In this document: positions 33,851 to 43,740 of the stretch, piece by piece
How the letters are laid out: every line of letters begins with the position of its first letter
How positions within the stretch are numbered: the stretch's first letter is position 1
Assembly: GCA_030428105.1 (NCBI GenBank)
Contig: JAUIBE010000003.1
Location: 1 to 64,000, forward strand
Direction: 5' to 3'
DNA length: 64,000 nucleotides
Source of the DNA: Gammaproteobacteria bacterium
GTDB lineage: Bacteria > Pseudomonadota > Gammaproteobacteria > Xanthomonadales > SZUA-36
Position numbers and translations under genes: made by a program
Notes under the pieces: model-generated
What the model was told of the DNA's origin: nothing
What the model saw: the letters and a program-made list of their open reading frames with translations, nothing else
Database searches by the model: none

Positions 33851-35428
33851 ATGGTCTACGACACAATCATCATCGGGGCCGGCTCGGCAGGCTGCGTACT
33901 GGCGGCCCGCCTGAGCGAAAACCCGGATCGCAACGTCCTGCTGCTGGAAGCCGGCGGCGAGGACCGCAACCCGTTTATCCACATGCCCGCCGGCTTCACC
34001 CGCCTGGTGCGCAACAAGGCGGTGAACTGGGGCTTTCGCACCGAACCCCAGCAACACCTGGACGGGCGCAAACTGTACTGGCCGCGCGGCCGCGTACTGG
34101 GCGGCTCCAGCGCCATCAACGCCATGTGCTACTGCCGCGGCCATCGCGCCGACTACGACCACTGGGCCAGCGATGGCGCCGCGGGATGGAACTGGGACGC
34201 CGTCTTTCCTTACTTCATCAAGTCGGAAGACCACGAGGGCGGCGAGAACGACTACCACGGCGTGGGCGGCCCGCTGGGCGTTTCCGCACTGCGCTACACC
34301 AACCCGCTGAGCGCGGTGTTCCTGGATGCCGCCGTCGAGGCAGGTTACGCGCGCACCGATGACTTCAATGGACCGCGCCAGCGCGGATTCGATTACTACG
34401 AGGTTACCCAGCGCAACGGCAGGCGCTCCAGCGCAGCAACGGCCTACCTGAAACCGGCGCGTTCACGCTCCAACCTCACGGTGTGGACTGGCGCGTTGGC
34501 CGAGAAGGTATTGTTCGAAGGCGGGCGCGCTTCCGGGGTGCGGCTCAGGCGCAAAGGCCAGCAGATTGATGTAGCGGGCGCCGAGGTGATTCTCAGCGGC
34601 GGCGCAATCAATTCACCACAGCTCCTGATGTTGTCCGGGGTTGGGCCGGCGGACCACCTCCGCGAACACGGCATAGATGTTCTTCACGACCTGCCCGGGG
34701 TTGGCGGCAACCTGCAGGACCACCTGGACATTTGCACCCTGGTGGCCAGCAAGAAAGCGATTACCTACGACAAGCTCAACGAATTCACGGTTGGTTTGCG
34801 CTACCTGTTCGGCCGCAACGGCCCGGCGGCCTCGAACGTGGCCGAGGCTGGTGGCTTTATCGCCAGCGGCATCGCCGAGCCGGGCGCCACCGGCGACCAG
34901 CCGGACATCCAGTTCCACTTTGTTCCGGCGCTACTGGATGACCACGGCCAGGGCGATATGGCCGGGCACGGCATGACCATCCACGCCTGCGCCCTGCGAC
35001 CCAAGAGCCGCGGAACCATCCGCCTGAACAGCAATGACCCGGCGGCCTATCCGGCCATCCAGCCGAACTACCTCGACGAAAGCTATGACCGCTCGGTGAT
35101 GATCGAGTGTGTACGCCGGGCGCGCGAGATTTACGCCCAGCCCGCCTTTGCGCCCCACCGCGCCGACGAAATCCTTCCGGGCGCGGATGCGGTCAGCGAC
35201 GAAGACCTCATGGCGTTTATCCGCCGCAAGGCGGAAACCATTTACCACCCGGTGGGCACCTGCAAGATGGGTGTCGATGACCAGGCGGTTGTGGACCCGC
35301 GCCTGGGCGTTCGCGGTGTTGAAGGGTTGAAGGTTGTCGATGCCTCGGTGATGCCCAGCCTGGTGTCGGGCAATACCAATGCGCCCACCATCATGATTGC
35401 CGAGAAATACGCCGCGGAGTTTGCCTGA
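33851..35428 (+). CDS. GMC family oxidoreductase, choline-dehydrogenase-like
   Basis: A 525-residue FAD-dependent GMC enzyme that oxidises an alcohol group. It has the FAD dinucleotide motif IIIGAGSAGCVLAARLSE at residues 6-23, GMC signature 1 (GRVLGGSSAINAMCYCRG), signature 2 (GAINSPQLLMLSGVGP) and the C-terminal catalytic His in YHPVGTCKMG and Asn in NTNAPTIMIAEKYA. It is close to BetA-type choline and alcohol dehydrogenases. No betaine-aldehyde dehydrogenase or BetI neighbour is present, so choline is not proven as the substrate. The start is the ATG at 33851; the open frame upstream is not family-like. Confidence 0.9.
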   Translation: MVYDTIIIGAGSAGCVLAARLSENPDRNVLLLEAGGEDRNPFIHMPAGFTRLVRNKAVNWGFRTEPQQHLDGRKLYWPRGRVLGGSSAINAMCYCRGHRADYDHWASDGAAGWNWDAVFPYFIKSEDHEGGENDYHGVGGPLGVSALRYTNPLSAVFLDAAVEAGYARTDDFNGPRQRGFDYYEVTQRNGRRSSAATAYLKPARSRSNLTVWTGALAEKVLFEGGRASGVRLRRKGQQIDVAGAEVILSGGAINSPQLLMLSGVGPADHLREHGIDVLHDLPGVGGNLQDHLDICTLVASKKAITYDKLNEFTVGLRYLFGRNGPAASNVAEAGGFIASGIAEPGATGDQPDIQFHFVPALLDDHGQGDMAGHGMTIHACALRPKSRGTIRLNSNDPAAYPAIQPNYLDESYDRSVMIECVRRAREIYAQPAFAPHRADEILPGADAVSDEDLMAFIRRKAETIYHPVGTCKMGVDDQAVVDPRLGVRGVEGLKVVDASVMPSLVSGNTNAPTIMIAEKYAAEFA

Positions 35429-35450
35429 ACACCAGGCGGTCGCGACTTGT

Positions 35451-37370
35451 TTATTGCGGGGCAGTGAGCACCGGCAGCGGCACGTGAATCAACTCGCAGG
35501 CAACCCGAAGCAACTCCAGCTCCGCCGGCTTCACCTGCTGGTCGTGCACCACCACGGTGATCATGGCCTCTACCAGTTTCTGCTTTTCCGCCGCCTTCAG
35601 CGTATCCAGGCGCGGTAGCGCGGCATCCAGTACAGCCGCCCAGTCTTGAAGATCGCTATGCTGTAGCGCGCCAGTTTCCAACTGCAGGACTGCTGCGCCC
35701 GCCCGGTAGGCTGCCATCGCCTGCTCGGGGCGCTCGCTGCCATGCTGGGCCAGGATGGCCAGCACGGAAAGCGCATCCTGGCTCATCGCCGCCAGCCGTT
35801 TCTTGCCTGAAACCCGCACTGCGTGGGGGTTGGAGGCTTCCCACAGGTCGCGCGCAATCACCCGCGCCAGCAGGTACTCGAACACGTCCACGCGGTCATC
35901 GGCCTGGCTGAGCGCTTCCACCGTTTCCAGCAACTTCTTGAGAAAATCGGGCGGGCGGCGCTTGAGCGCGGGGAAAGCCATCTCGACCACCGGCAGGCGG
36001 TGCTCTTCCTGGATCGGGCCGGAAGCCGCCAACAGGGCGCGCACCTGGCTCTCGCTTTCTGAGCCCATGTGCCGGGCAATCGCCAGCAACTGCTTCTCGC
36101 GGATATCGGCATCCGGATCGAGCAGCGTGTAGAACACCACTTCCGGCGCCCACTCGGTGGAATGCGCAGCCCGCTTCACGTTCTCCGACAGGCCTGCCGC
36201 CAGCGCCGCCGCCATCAGGATGCGTTCCAGTTCTGGGCTGCCAATGCCTTCAATGATATTTCTCGGGTCGAACGGGCCTCGCGGTTTTTCGGGGGCTGCC
36301 TCGCGGCGCTCTTCCTCGGCCTCGCGGCGCATCTGCTCACGGGTAATCTTCTTGGCCAGCTCGGTCAGTTCTTCCTCGCGGAAGTAGGGCTCAATGCGCT
36401 GGATACGCTTCACCAGCGGGGGGTGGGTGGCGAACATCATCATCTTCGAGCCATCGCCAAACAGCATGTGGCTGATTTCCTCGGTGTCGCCGCGCATGTA
36501 GGAGCCATCGCTGTAAACCGCGATCTTTTTCAATGCGCCGCCAATGCCCTGTGGGTCACGGGTGAACTGCACCGCCGAGGCGTCGGCCAGGTATTCGCGC
36601 TGGCGCGATACCGCCGCCTTGATCCAGCGGCCAAAGAACAGGCCCACGTAGCCCACCACGGTAATCGCCACCGCGATCAGGATCAGCGGCGCGCCGTCCT
36701 TGCTGCGGCTGCTGGTGGCGAAGCGCGAGTGCAACAACACCCTGCGACCAATCAGCGCCAGCACCAGGATGCCGAACAGGGCGCCCATCAGGCGGATATT
36801 GATGCGCATGTCGCCGTTGAGGATGTGGCTGAACTCGTGCGCAATGACCCCTTGAAGCTCATCGCGCTTCAGCTTTTCGAGTGCGCCACGCGTGACGGCA
36901 ACTGCAGCGTCTGCAGGTGTGTAGCCGGCGGCAAAGGCGTTGATGCCGGACTCTTCCTCCAGCACGTAGATTTCCGGCACAGGAACGCCGGAAGCCAGCG
37001 AAATCTCTTCCACCACGTTACGCAGCCGGCGGCGGCGCGGGTCGCTGGTATCCGAATCCACCAGGGTGCCGCCCAGGTCGCGCGCCACCTTGCCGCCACC
37101 ACCGCGCAGCGCGACGGTCTTGAACAGGCTGGCCAGGCCGATAACGGACGTGGTGGCAATCGCGCCGCCGGTGAGCAGCGGAATGTTTTCCTGCACCTGC
37201 ATGGCGCCGAACCAACTGCCATCGCTTTGCAGCTCGACGTTGGAAAAGCCAAACACCAGCAGCAGGGCGAGGTCGATCACCGCCACGATGGCGATCACCG
37301 CCAGGATAAAGATCAGCACCAGCCAGCGCGTCGAGCGCCGTGCCTTGTCCTGGTACTCAAAGAAGTTCAT
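35451..37370 (-). CDS. M48 family zinc metallopeptidase with C-terminal extension
   Basis: A 639-residue membrane protease. Helices lie at about 17-40 and 58-80, followed by the M48 catalytic domain with VIAHEFSHILNGDMRI (HExxH zinc site, near residue 180), two more helices at 198-245 and the third zinc ligand in RQREYLADASAVQFTRDP. HtpX is about 290 residues long, so roughly 250 residues are extra. This tail is helical and ends in a TerB-like region (KLVEAMITVVVHDQQVKPAE). Family members cleave misfolded or membrane proteins. lemA lies 83 nt upstream on the same strand, a common M48 partner. It may serve in membrane stress, by inference. Confidence 0.9.
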   Translation of the reverse strand: MNFFEYQDKARRSTRWLVLIFILAVIAIVAVIDLALLLVFGFSNVELQSDGSWFGAMQVQENIPLLTGGAIATTSVIGLASLFKTVALRGGGGKVARDLGGTLVDSDTSDPRRRRLRNVVEEISLASGVPVPEIYVLEEESGINAFAAGYTPADAAVAVTRGALEKLKRDELQGVIAHEFSHILNGDMRINIRLMGALFGILVLALIGRRVLLHSRFATSSRSKDGAPLILIAVAITVVGYVGLFFGRWIKAAVSRQREYLADASAVQFTRDPQGIGGALKKIAVYSDGSYMRGDTEEISHMLFGDGSKMMMFATHPPLVKRIQRIEPYFREEELTELAKKITREQMRREAEEERREAAPEKPRGPFDPRNIIEGIGSPELERILMAAALAAGLSENVKRAAHSTEWAPEVVFYTLLDPDADIREKQLLAIARHMGSESESQVRALLAASGPIQEEHRLPVVEMAFPALKRRPPDFLKKLLETVEALSQADDRVDVFEYLLARVIARDLWEASNPHAVRVSGKKRLAAMSQDALSVLAILAQHGSERPEQAMAAYRAGAAVLQLETGALQHSDLQDWAAVLDAALPRLDTLKAAEKQKLVEAMITVVVHDQQVKPAELELLRVACELIHVPLPVLTAPQ

Positions 37371-37453
37371 CCCTTAAACCACCCCGCTGACCTTTGTGCG
37401 TCGCATCCGTGCCTGGCACATGGATGTACCAACGCGGAGCGCGAGGAATCGAA

Positions 37454-38038
37454 TCAGAATGAAACCTGGGGCACTTCGCGCTTGCTCTCGTCCTCGATAT
37501 CCAGCAATTCCGCCGGGCCAAAGTTGAACCAGCCGGCAAACAGGTTGTTGGGGAAGGATTCGCGCAGGGTGTTGTACTGCATCACCGAGTCGTTATACGC
37601 CTGGCGTGCAAATGCCACCTTGTTCTCGGTGGTGGTGAGCTCTTCGGAGAGCTGCATCATGTTCTCGTTGGCTTTCAGGTCGGGGTAGGCCTCGGCCAGG
37701 GCAAACAGGCGGCCCAGGGCGCCGGACAGGCCCTGCTCGGCCTCGGCCAGCTTCTTCATGGCATCCGGGTCGGTGGGGTCGGCGGCGGCGTCTTTAAGCC
37801 CGCTGACCGCGATGTTCCTGGCGTTGATCACGGCCTCGAGGGTTTCCCGCTCGTGGGCCATGTAGCCCTTTGCCGTTTCCACCAGGTTGGGGATCAGGTC
37901 GTGCCGGCGGGTAAGCTGGACATCGATCTGCGCGAAGGCGTTCTTGTACTGGTTTCTTCCTGCGACCAGCCGGTTGTATATCGAGATCGCAAATACAACA
38001 AGCGCGGCAAGAATACCGAGAATGACCCAACCACCCAT
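37454..38038 (-). CDS. lemA: LemA family protein
   Basis: A 194-residue protein with one N-terminal membrane helix (residues 3-21) and a long helical domain carrying the LemA pattern: YNRLVAGRNQYKNAFAQIDV, QLTRRHDLIPNLVETAKGYM, AHERETLEAVINARN, then LKANENMMQLSEELTTTENK and VAFARQAYNDSVMQYNTL. The biochemical role is unknown. Genes of this family often sit beside M48 proteases or TPM-domain genes, as here, and this supports a membrane quality-control setting. It is probably co-transcribed with the protease gene. Confidence 0.93.
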   Translation of the reverse strand: MGGWVILGILAALVVFAISIYNRLVAGRNQYKNAFAQIDVQLTRRHDLIPNLVETAKGYMAHERETLEAVINARNIAVSGLKDAAADPTDPDAMKKLAEAEQGLSGALGRLFALAEAYPDLKANENMMQLSEELTTTENKVAFARQAYNDSVMQYNTLRESFPNNLFAGWFNFGPAELLDIEDESKREVPQVSF

Positions 38039-38192
38039 AGCTAGTGCTCCCGAGGTAGAAAATGACCCAACCAGTCTATCAAAAACGGGGTTGTTGGCTC
38101 TGTACAGAAAGTCACGACAATTCCCGCCTGCCTGATCTGTCTGCAGTTGGCACGTGTTAGCATCTGGGTTAGGGAGCCGCGGAGGTTTAACA

Positions 38193-39128
38193 GTGCTCGA
38201 AACCTACGATACACAACGCCTGGAATCAGCCGGCCCGGACGATCTTTCCGATGCGCTGGAAGCGGGCTCGATCGTCTATTTCCCGCAGTCGCCGGTGCCC
38301 ATCCCTGGCGACGAGGACCTGTCCTTCATTCGCGAGGACCTGCCCGGCCTGATCAAGCTCAAGAACATCAGCTACCACCCCGAAGCGGGCGGAATCCGCG
38401 GCCTCGACAGCGAGGACCCGGCAGTAGCGGAGCGTATTGAACGCATCCTGGTCACGGTCAGCGACGATATTTCCGCATTCCTGGGCCAGGTCGCGCCGCG
38501 CCTGACCCGCAACGCCACCATTGGCACCTGCAGCATTCGCCCGCTGGAAGAAAAAGGCCGCAACCTGAGCGCCCACGCCAGCAATGAACTGGTGCACGTC
38601 GACGCCGGCGCTTACGGCGCCACCAACGGCGACCGCATCCTGCGGTTTTTCATCAATGTAAACCCGCACACCGACCGGGTGTGGGCCACCAAGGGCAGTT
38701 TCCGCGATGTGTTCGCCCGCCACGGCGACAAGGCCGGCCTGGACTACCAAAAAGGCCAGTCAAACTACCTGGCCAAGGGTCCGCTGGATCACCTGCGCAC
38801 CGGGCTGATCAATGGCCTTTCGAAAGTGGGGCTGCCGATTGCGAAAGTGCTGGATTCCTCGCCGTACGACCGAGAGATGCGCAAATTCCACAATTACATG
38901 AAAGACACGCCGGCGTTCCAGGCTGATCCCGAGGGCCACCAGGAATTCCGCTTTCCGCCCTACTCGGCGTGGATGGTGTTTACCGATACGGTGAGCCACG
39001 CCTGCCTTTCAGGGCAGTACTGTTTTGTGCAAACCAGCATCGTGCGGCTGGAAAACTGCCGCCTGCCGGAATTGGCGCCAATCAACGTGCTGCGCCAGGC
39101 TGCAGGGCAGCCTCGAGCTTCTCAATAA
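38193..39128 (+). CDS. kdoO: Kdo hydroxylase (KdoO family), Fe(II)/2-oxoglutarate type
   Basis: A 311-residue protein of the Kdo hydroxylase family, which converts the inner Kdo of lipopolysaccharide to Ko with O2, Fe(II) and 2-oxoglutarate. The start is GTG at 38193, set by GGAGG at 38181-38185. Visible blocks are IKLKNISYHPEAGGIRGLDS, ELVHVDAGAYGATNGDRILR with an HxD metal pair near residue 142, FINVNPHTDRVWATKGSF, and PPYSAWMVFTDTVSHACLSG with the distal His. The next gene, convergent and overlapping by 47 nt, is an LPS-core glycosyltransferase, in line with a role in the inner core. Confidence 0.85.
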   Translation: MLETYDTQRLESAGPDDLSDALEAGSIVYFPQSPVPIPGDEDLSFIREDLPGLIKLKNISYHPEAGGIRGLDSEDPAVAERIERILVTVSDDISAFLGQVAPRLTRNATIGTCSIRPLEEKGRNLSAHASNELVHVDAGAYGATNGDRILRFFINVNPHTDRVWATKGSFRDVFARHGDKAGLDYQKGQSNYLAKGPLDHLRTGLINGLSKVGLPIAKVLDSSPYDREMRKFHNYMKDTPAFQADPEGHQEFRFPPYSAWMVFTDTVSHACLSGQYCFVQTSIVRLENCRLPELAPINVLRQAAGQPRASQ

Positions 39129-40143
39129 CCGCGTCGACCTCGATCAGGTCCATCACCCCGGGGTCTTCAATCCGGGTGCCCCAGCGCAGTTCTTCGGGTT
39201 CACACTCGCGGTACTTGCGCGCCGCCTCGGCAAACCTGTCCACGCACAGGTGCAGTGAATGATACGGCCCGCTGCGCCGCGACCAGGTGCTGGCGTGCAG
39301 CGCTACCACCGGGGTAGCCATGGCGTTGGCCAGGTGGGCGGGACCTGAGTCGGGGCTGAGCACCACATCGGCGCGCTGCACCATCGCCACCAACTGCGGC
39401 AGGGTGTCCTTGCCAATCATGTTGTTGACCGGCGCCTTCATCGCCGCCTCGATTTGCGCGCCGAAACTGATTTCCGCCTCGGAAGGGCCGCCCGAGAGCA
39501 CCACCTGCATCCCCAGCGCGTTGACCGCGTGATCGGCAACCGCCGCGTAACGCTCGGCCCGCCAGTTGCGCGCCGGGTGGCTGGAGCAAGGCGAAATCAG
39601 CAAGGCGGGTTGTTGGCCTGGCATCACTTCATTGGCGAACTGCGCTTCGGCCTGGGCCACCGGAAAATTCCAAACCGGTTCGTCGGCATCCAGGCCAATG
39701 GTGCGGGCGAAGGCCAGGTGGCCCTGCACCTGGTGTTCAAACGGGGTCGCCGGGATGGCGTCAGTCATGAACCACTGGTGAAACTCACGCGCGCGGGCTT
39801 CGTCCCAACCCACCTTGATGTCGGCCCTGACGCAGGCGCCGGTGAGGTTGGCGCGCGAGGAAGTCTGCATTTGCAGCATGACATCGAAGCGTTCGCCCGC
39901 CAGCTTTTTGCGCAGCCCAAGGTAGCCCTTTAGCCCGGATTTCTTGTCCAGCACCTCGAAGCGCACGCCTTCGATCAGCCTTAGCAGCTTGTGCTCCAGC
40001 GTGGCGCACACCCAGGTGATCTCGGTCTCCGGCCACTGCGCCTGGATGGCGCGCACCACCGGCACGGCGTGGGTGACATCACCCAGCGCGGACAGGCGGA
40101 CGATGCAGAGTTTTTTCGGCGGCTGGGCGAGCGGCAGGCTCAC
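39082..40143 (-). CDS. GT9 family glycosyltransferase, heptosyltransferase-like
   Basis: A 353-residue GT9 enzyme. The N-terminus [20 protein letters not shown] is the typical WaaC/WaaF acceptor-side start, and the C-terminal half has the nucleotide-sugar site [20 protein letters not shown] and [15 protein letters not shown]. These enzymes add heptose from ADP-heptose to the LPS inner core at the cytoplasmic face of the inner membrane. The position acted on cannot be assigned from sequence alone. Its ATG overlaps the glnS stop by 4 nt, so it is co-translated with glnS. It converges with the Kdo hydroxylase gene with a 47-nt overlap. Confidence 0.88.
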   Translation of the reverse strand: MSLPLAQPPKKLCIVRLSALGDVTHAVPVVRAIQAQWPETEITWVCATLEHKLLRLIEGVRFEVLDKKSGLKGYLGLRKKLAGERFDVMLQMQTSSRANLTGACVRADIKVGWDEARAREFHQWFMTDAIPATPFEHQVQGHLAFARTIGLDADEPVWNFPVAQAEAQFANEVMPGQQPALLISPCSSHPARNWRAERYAAVADHAVNALGMQVVLSGGPSEAEISFGAQIEAAMKAPVNNMIGKDTLPQLVAMVQRADVVLSPDSGPAHLANAMATPVVALHASTWSRRSGPYHSLHLCVDRFAEAARKYRECEPEELRWGTRIEDPGVMDLIEVDAVIEKLEAALQPGAAR

Positions 40144-41828
40144 TGGCTGGCGAGTTGCTTCTCAAGCCGGGCCCAGGAATCGCGCAGCGTTACTGAGCGA
40201 TTCAAGACCAGTGCATCCGGCTTCGAGTCTTCGCTGTCGTGAACAAAGTAGCCGGTGCGCTCGAACTGGTAGAAATCCCCCGGCTTGCCTTCGGCCACCG
40301 AGGGTTCTACCACCGCCCCATGCACCACGGTCAGCGCTTCCGGATTGAGGTGATCGAGGTAGTTGCCATCCTTGTCGGCCAGTGGATTGGGCACGTTGAA
40401 CAGGCGGTCGTACAGGCGAACCTCGGCGGCAACCCCATGTTCGGCCGAGACCCAGTGGATGGTGCCCTTGACCTTGCGCGAGGCGCCCGGCATGCCGCTG
40501 CGGGTGTCCGGGTCGAAGCTGCAGCGCAGCTCGGTGACCTCGCCGTTGTCGTCCTTGATGACCTCGTCACACTGGATGATGAAGGCATTGCGCAAGCGCA
40601 CTTCGCCACCCGGGCGCAGGCGGAAGAATTTGCGCGGCGGGTCTTCCATGAAGTCGCCCCGCTCTACCCACAGTTCGCGGCTCAGCGGCACCTTGCGCAT
40701 TCCCATCTCGGGCTTTTGCGGATGTACCTGCGCCTCGATCCACTCGGTTTCACCCTCGGGGAAATTGGTGAGCACCACCTTCAGCGGGTCTAGCACGGCC
40801 ATGGCGCGCGGAGCGCGTTCGTTGAGGTCATCGCGCAAGGCATTTTCCAGCACGCCCATCGGCAGGATGCTGTCGGATTTCGAAACGCCGGCCTCGGTCC
40901 AGAAATGGCGGATCGACTCGGGCGTGTAGCCGCGCCGACGCATGCCGGCGATGGTGGGCATACGCGGGTCATCCCAGCCATTGACGTGGTTCTCTTCCAC
41001 CAACTGCAGCAGGCGACGCTTGCTCATCACGGTGTAGTCCAGGTTGCCGCGGGCAAACTCGATCTGGCGTGGCTGGCTGGGCGCCGGGATGTGCTGCAGG
41101 AACCATTCGTACAACGGGCGATGGTCTTCAAACTCGAGGGTGCACAGGCTGTGGGTGATGTGCTCCAGCGAATCCGACTGGCCATGGGCCCAGTCGTACA
41201 TCGGGTAGATGTGCCACTTGTCGCCGGTGCGGTGGTGCGGCGCGTTGATGATGCGGTACAGAACCGGGTCGCGCAGGTTGATGTTGCCCGAGGCCATGTC
41301 AATCTTGGCGCGCAAAACATGCTCGCCATCGCCAAACTCGCCGGCCGCCATGCGCTCGAACAGGTCGCGGTTTTCCTCGACGCTGCGGTCACGATGCGGG
41401 CTGTTCTGGCCCGGTTCGGTCAGCGTGCCGCGCTGGGCGCGGATGGTGTCGGCATCCTGGCTGTCCACGTAGGCCAGGCCCTGGTCAATCAGGTGCAGCG
41501 CCCACTGGTAAAGCTGGTCGAAATAGTCCGAGGCGTGGTGCAGTTCGCTCCACTCGAAACCCAGCCAGCGGACGTCTTCCATGATGGCCTGGGCAAAGTC
41601 CTCGCTCTCTTTCAGCGGGTTGGTGTCATCGAAACGCAGGTTGGTCTTGCCGCCGAACTCCTTCGCCAGCCCGAAATTCAAGCAGATCGATTTCGCATGG
41701 CCAATATGCAGGTGGCCATTGGGCTCGGGCGGAAACCGGGTAACGATGGATTGGTGTTTTCCCGATTCCAGGTCGGCAACCACGATGTTGCGGATAAAGT
41801 TGGACCGTGTTGTATTTTCTTCTGACAT
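40140..41828 (-). CDS. glnS: Glutamine-tRNA ligase
   Basis: GlnRS charges tRNA-Gln with glutamine. The 562-residue class I synthetase has the HIGH motif in [20 protein letters not shown] near residue 33, the KMSKR-like loop [20 protein letters not shown] near residue 268, and [15 protein letters not shown]. The C-terminal anticodon-binding barrels contain [20 protein letters not shown]. The length is normal (E. coli 554). It is translated ahead of the GT9 gene, with a 4-nt overlap. Confidence 0.97.
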   Translation of the reverse strand: MSEENTTRSNFIRNIVVADLESGKHQSIVTRFPPEPNGHLHIGHAKSICLNFGLAKEFGGKTNLRFDDTNPLKESEDFAQAIMEDVRWLGFEWSELHHASDYFDQLYQWALHLIDQGLAYVDSQDADTIRAQRGTLTEPGQNSPHRDRSVEENRDLFERMAAGEFGDGEHVLRAKIDMASGNINLRDPVLYRIINAPHHRTGDKWHIYPMYDWAHGQSDSLEHITHSLCTLEFEDHRPLYEWFLQHIPAPSQPRQIEFARGNLDYTVMSKRRLLQLVEENHVNGWDDPRMPTIAGMRRRGYTPESIRHFWTEAGVSKSDSILPMGVLENALRDDLNERAPRAMAVLDPLKVVLTNFPEGETEWIEAQVHPQKPEMGMRKVPLSRELWVERGDFMEDPPRKFFRLRPGGEVRLRNAFIIQCDEVIKDDNGEVTELRCSFDPDTRSGMPGASRKVKGTIHWVSAEHGVAAEVRLYDRLFNVPNPLADKDGNYLDHLNPEALTVVHGAVVEPSVAEGKPGDFYQFERTGYFVHDSEDSKPDALVLNRSVTLRDSWARLEKQLASQ

Positions 41829-41864
41829 GAGTTTGCTAATCTTGACCGGCGTTTGCCCCGGAGT

Positions 41865-41894
41865 TTGCCAAGCGGCGCGCGAAAACGTTAAATT
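41865..41894 (+). promoter_or_regulatory. Candidate promoter for the DAACS symporter
   Basis: TTGCCA (41865-41870) and TAAATT (41889-41894) are 18 nt apart in the 130-nt spacer between divergent glnS and the symporter gene. The match is moderate. Transcription would start near 41901, about 58 nt before the ATG. Confidence 0.35.
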
Positions 41895-41958
41895 CTAACC
41901 CAATCCCCTCTATCCAGGCAGTCTTCCTGCCACCAATACGAACAGAGAGAAACGACCC

Positions 41959-43269
41959 ATGAACCTTAGCGCGCGCATCTTTATCGGCATGATCATTGGC
42001 GCGGTTGTCGGATTAATCCTCAACTTCATGGGCAACCCCGAGTGGAGTGAAACCTGGCTCACCGGGGGGCTGTTCCACGTCATCGGCGCCATTTTCGTGG
42101 CGCTGTTGAAAATGCTGGTCGTGCCACTGGTGTTTGTCTCCATCGTGTGTGGCTCGAGCGCGCTTTCTGACCCGAAAGCCCTGGGTCGGGTGGGCGGCAA
42201 GGCGATTGGCCTTTACCTGCTCACCACCGGTATCGCCGTGACCCTGGCGCTGACCGCCGCGATCATTTTCAAGCCGGGTGTGGGCGCGAACCCGACCGCG
42301 ATGGAAGGCACCCAGGTAGCGGCCGGCAAGCCGTTCACCCAGGTGCTGATCGACATGATTCCCACCAACCCGGTGGGCGCCATGGCCGATGCGCAGATGC
42401 TGCCCATCATCATTTTCTCGGTGCTGCTGGGCGTGTCGATCACGCTTAGCGGCAGAAAGGGCCAGCGCGTCTCCGACTGGTTCAACGATATCAACCACGT
42501 GATCATGAAGCTGGTGCACATCGTGATGCATGTTGCGCCGTACGGCGTGTTCGCGCTGATCGCCAACCTGGCAGCCACCAGCAGCGCTGGCGATTTCCTG
42601 GCCGTTGGGCGCTACATCCTGTTGGTGTTTGCAGTGCTGTTCCTGCACGCGCTGGTTGTCTACCCCACCCTGCTGGTTACCCTGGGCCGCCTCAACCCGA
42701 AAACGTTCCTGTGGAAGATGCGCGCGGCCATGATGTTCGCGTTCTCCACCGCTTCCAGCAACGCCACCATCCCGGTCACGCTGGAAACCGTTCAGGACCG
42801 CCTGGGCGTCAAGAACCGGGTGTCGTCGTTCACAGTGCCGCTTGGCGCCACCATCAACATGGATGGCACTGCCATCATGCAGGGCATCGCCACCGGCTTT
42901 ATTGCCCAGTTCTACGGCATCGAGCTGACCCTGGCCCAGTACCTGATGGTGGTGGTGATGGTGATCATGGCCTCGATTGGGACGGCCGGGGTGCCGTCAG
43001 TAGGCCTGGTGGTATTGGCCGGTGTGCTGACCCAGGTGGGCCTTCCGGCCGAGGGCATTGCCCTGATCCTGGGCGTTGACCGGCTGCTGGATATGACCCG
43101 GACGGCGGTGAACATTACCGGTGATGCCGCGGTGACCACCATTGTCGCGGTCAGCGAAAACGCCATCGACCTGGATGTGTACAACGACCCAAAGGCCGGC
43201 CTGATTCATGACGGCGATGCTGATGATGAGCCAGGGGAAGAAACCAGGGTGCTGGAGAACCAATCCTAG
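41959..43269 (+). CDS. Dicarboxylate/amino acid:cation symporter (DAACS)
   Basis: A 436-residue secondary transporter of the GltP/DctA family, which couples uptake of glutamate, aspartate or C4-dicarboxylates to H+ or Na+. Eight helices and two re-entrant loops fit the sequence. Signatures are FAFSTASSNATIPVTLE (serine-rich loop HP1), VPLGATINMDGTAIMQGIA (helix 7), MASIGTAGVPSVGLVVLAGV (HP2) and DRLLDMTRTAVNITGDA (helix 8). The substrate cannot be fixed from these motifs. AGAGAGA lies about 9 nt before the ATG. It is monocistronic and converges on the GFA gene with a 12-nt gap. Confidence 0.93.
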   Translation: MNLSARIFIGMIIGAVVGLILNFMGNPEWSETWLTGGLFHVIGAIFVALLKMLVVPLVFVSIVCGSSALSDPKALGRVGGKAIGLYLLTTGIAVTLALTAAIIFKPGVGANPTAMEGTQVAAGKPFTQVLIDMIPTNPVGAMADAQMLPIIIFSVLLGVSITLSGRKGQRVSDWFNDINHVIMKLVHIVMHVAPYGVFALIANLAATSSAGDFLAVGRYILLVFAVLFLHALVVYPTLLVTLGRLNPKTFLWKMRAAMMFAFSTASSNATIPVTLETVQDRLGVKNRVSSFTVPLGATINMDGTAIMQGIATGFIAQFYGIELTLAQYLMVVVMVIMASIGTAGVPSVGLVVLAGVLTQVGLPAEGIALILGVDRLLDMTRTAVNITGDAAVTTIVAVSENAIDLDVYNDPKAGLIHDGDADDEPGEETRVLENQS

Positions 43270-43281
43270 GCGACGCGGCGG

Positions 43282-43740
43282 TCAGGATTCTCCCACCTGC
43301 CAGCTCACCTTGCTGATCCAGCGCGCCTTGCGGCGCGCCAGCCGTTGTTGGGTTTCTTCGCCCTCGAAGTCTGTCGAGGCATAGCTGAGCGTGTAGCCGG
43401 GGTCTTCGCTTTCATCAAAGGTGTTGGTGTTTACCACCGCATACTCAATCCCATCCAGCGTACACACCACCAGGGGCGTCATGCCGCAGTGGCTGCAGAT
43501 GATGAAGTCAGCGGTCTTTGTGCCAAACTGGTAGCGGATGGGCGGGTGCTCCGCCGCCTGGGTGATTTTCAGCTTGGCTTCGGGGTGGGAAGTCCAGGAG
43601 CCGTCGATGCGGGTGCAGAACGAGCAGCCGCATTTGCGCGATGGAACGACCACTTCAGCGCCCGTGTCGACCGGCCAGGCCAGCTCGAAGCGCAATGCCC
43701 GGCAGTGACAGCCGCCATGAATATGCAGCGCCTCACTCAC
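43282..43740 (-). CDS. GFA family protein
   Basis: A 152-residue zinc-binding protein of the GFA/CENP-V fold, which includes glutathione-dependent formaldehyde-activating enzymes. Cysteine groups are CHC near residue 11-13, CGCSFC near 45-50, and SHCGM near 85, the expected zinc pattern. The start is a GTG at 43740 that shares bases with the stop of the upstream GST gene (GTGA), with GGAGG 7 nt before it. An open frame reaches 19 codons further upstream but lies in the GST gene. Enzymatic activity is not shown; the coupled GST gene supports a glutathione-related role. Confidence 0.87.
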   Translation of the reverse strand: MSEALHIHGGCHCRALRFELAWPVDTGAEVVVPSRKCGCSFCTRIDGSWTSHPEAKLKITQAAEHPPIRYQFGTKTADFIICSHCGMTPLVVCTLDGIEYAVVNTNTFDESEDPGYTLSYASTDFEGEETQQRLARRKARWISKVSWQVGES

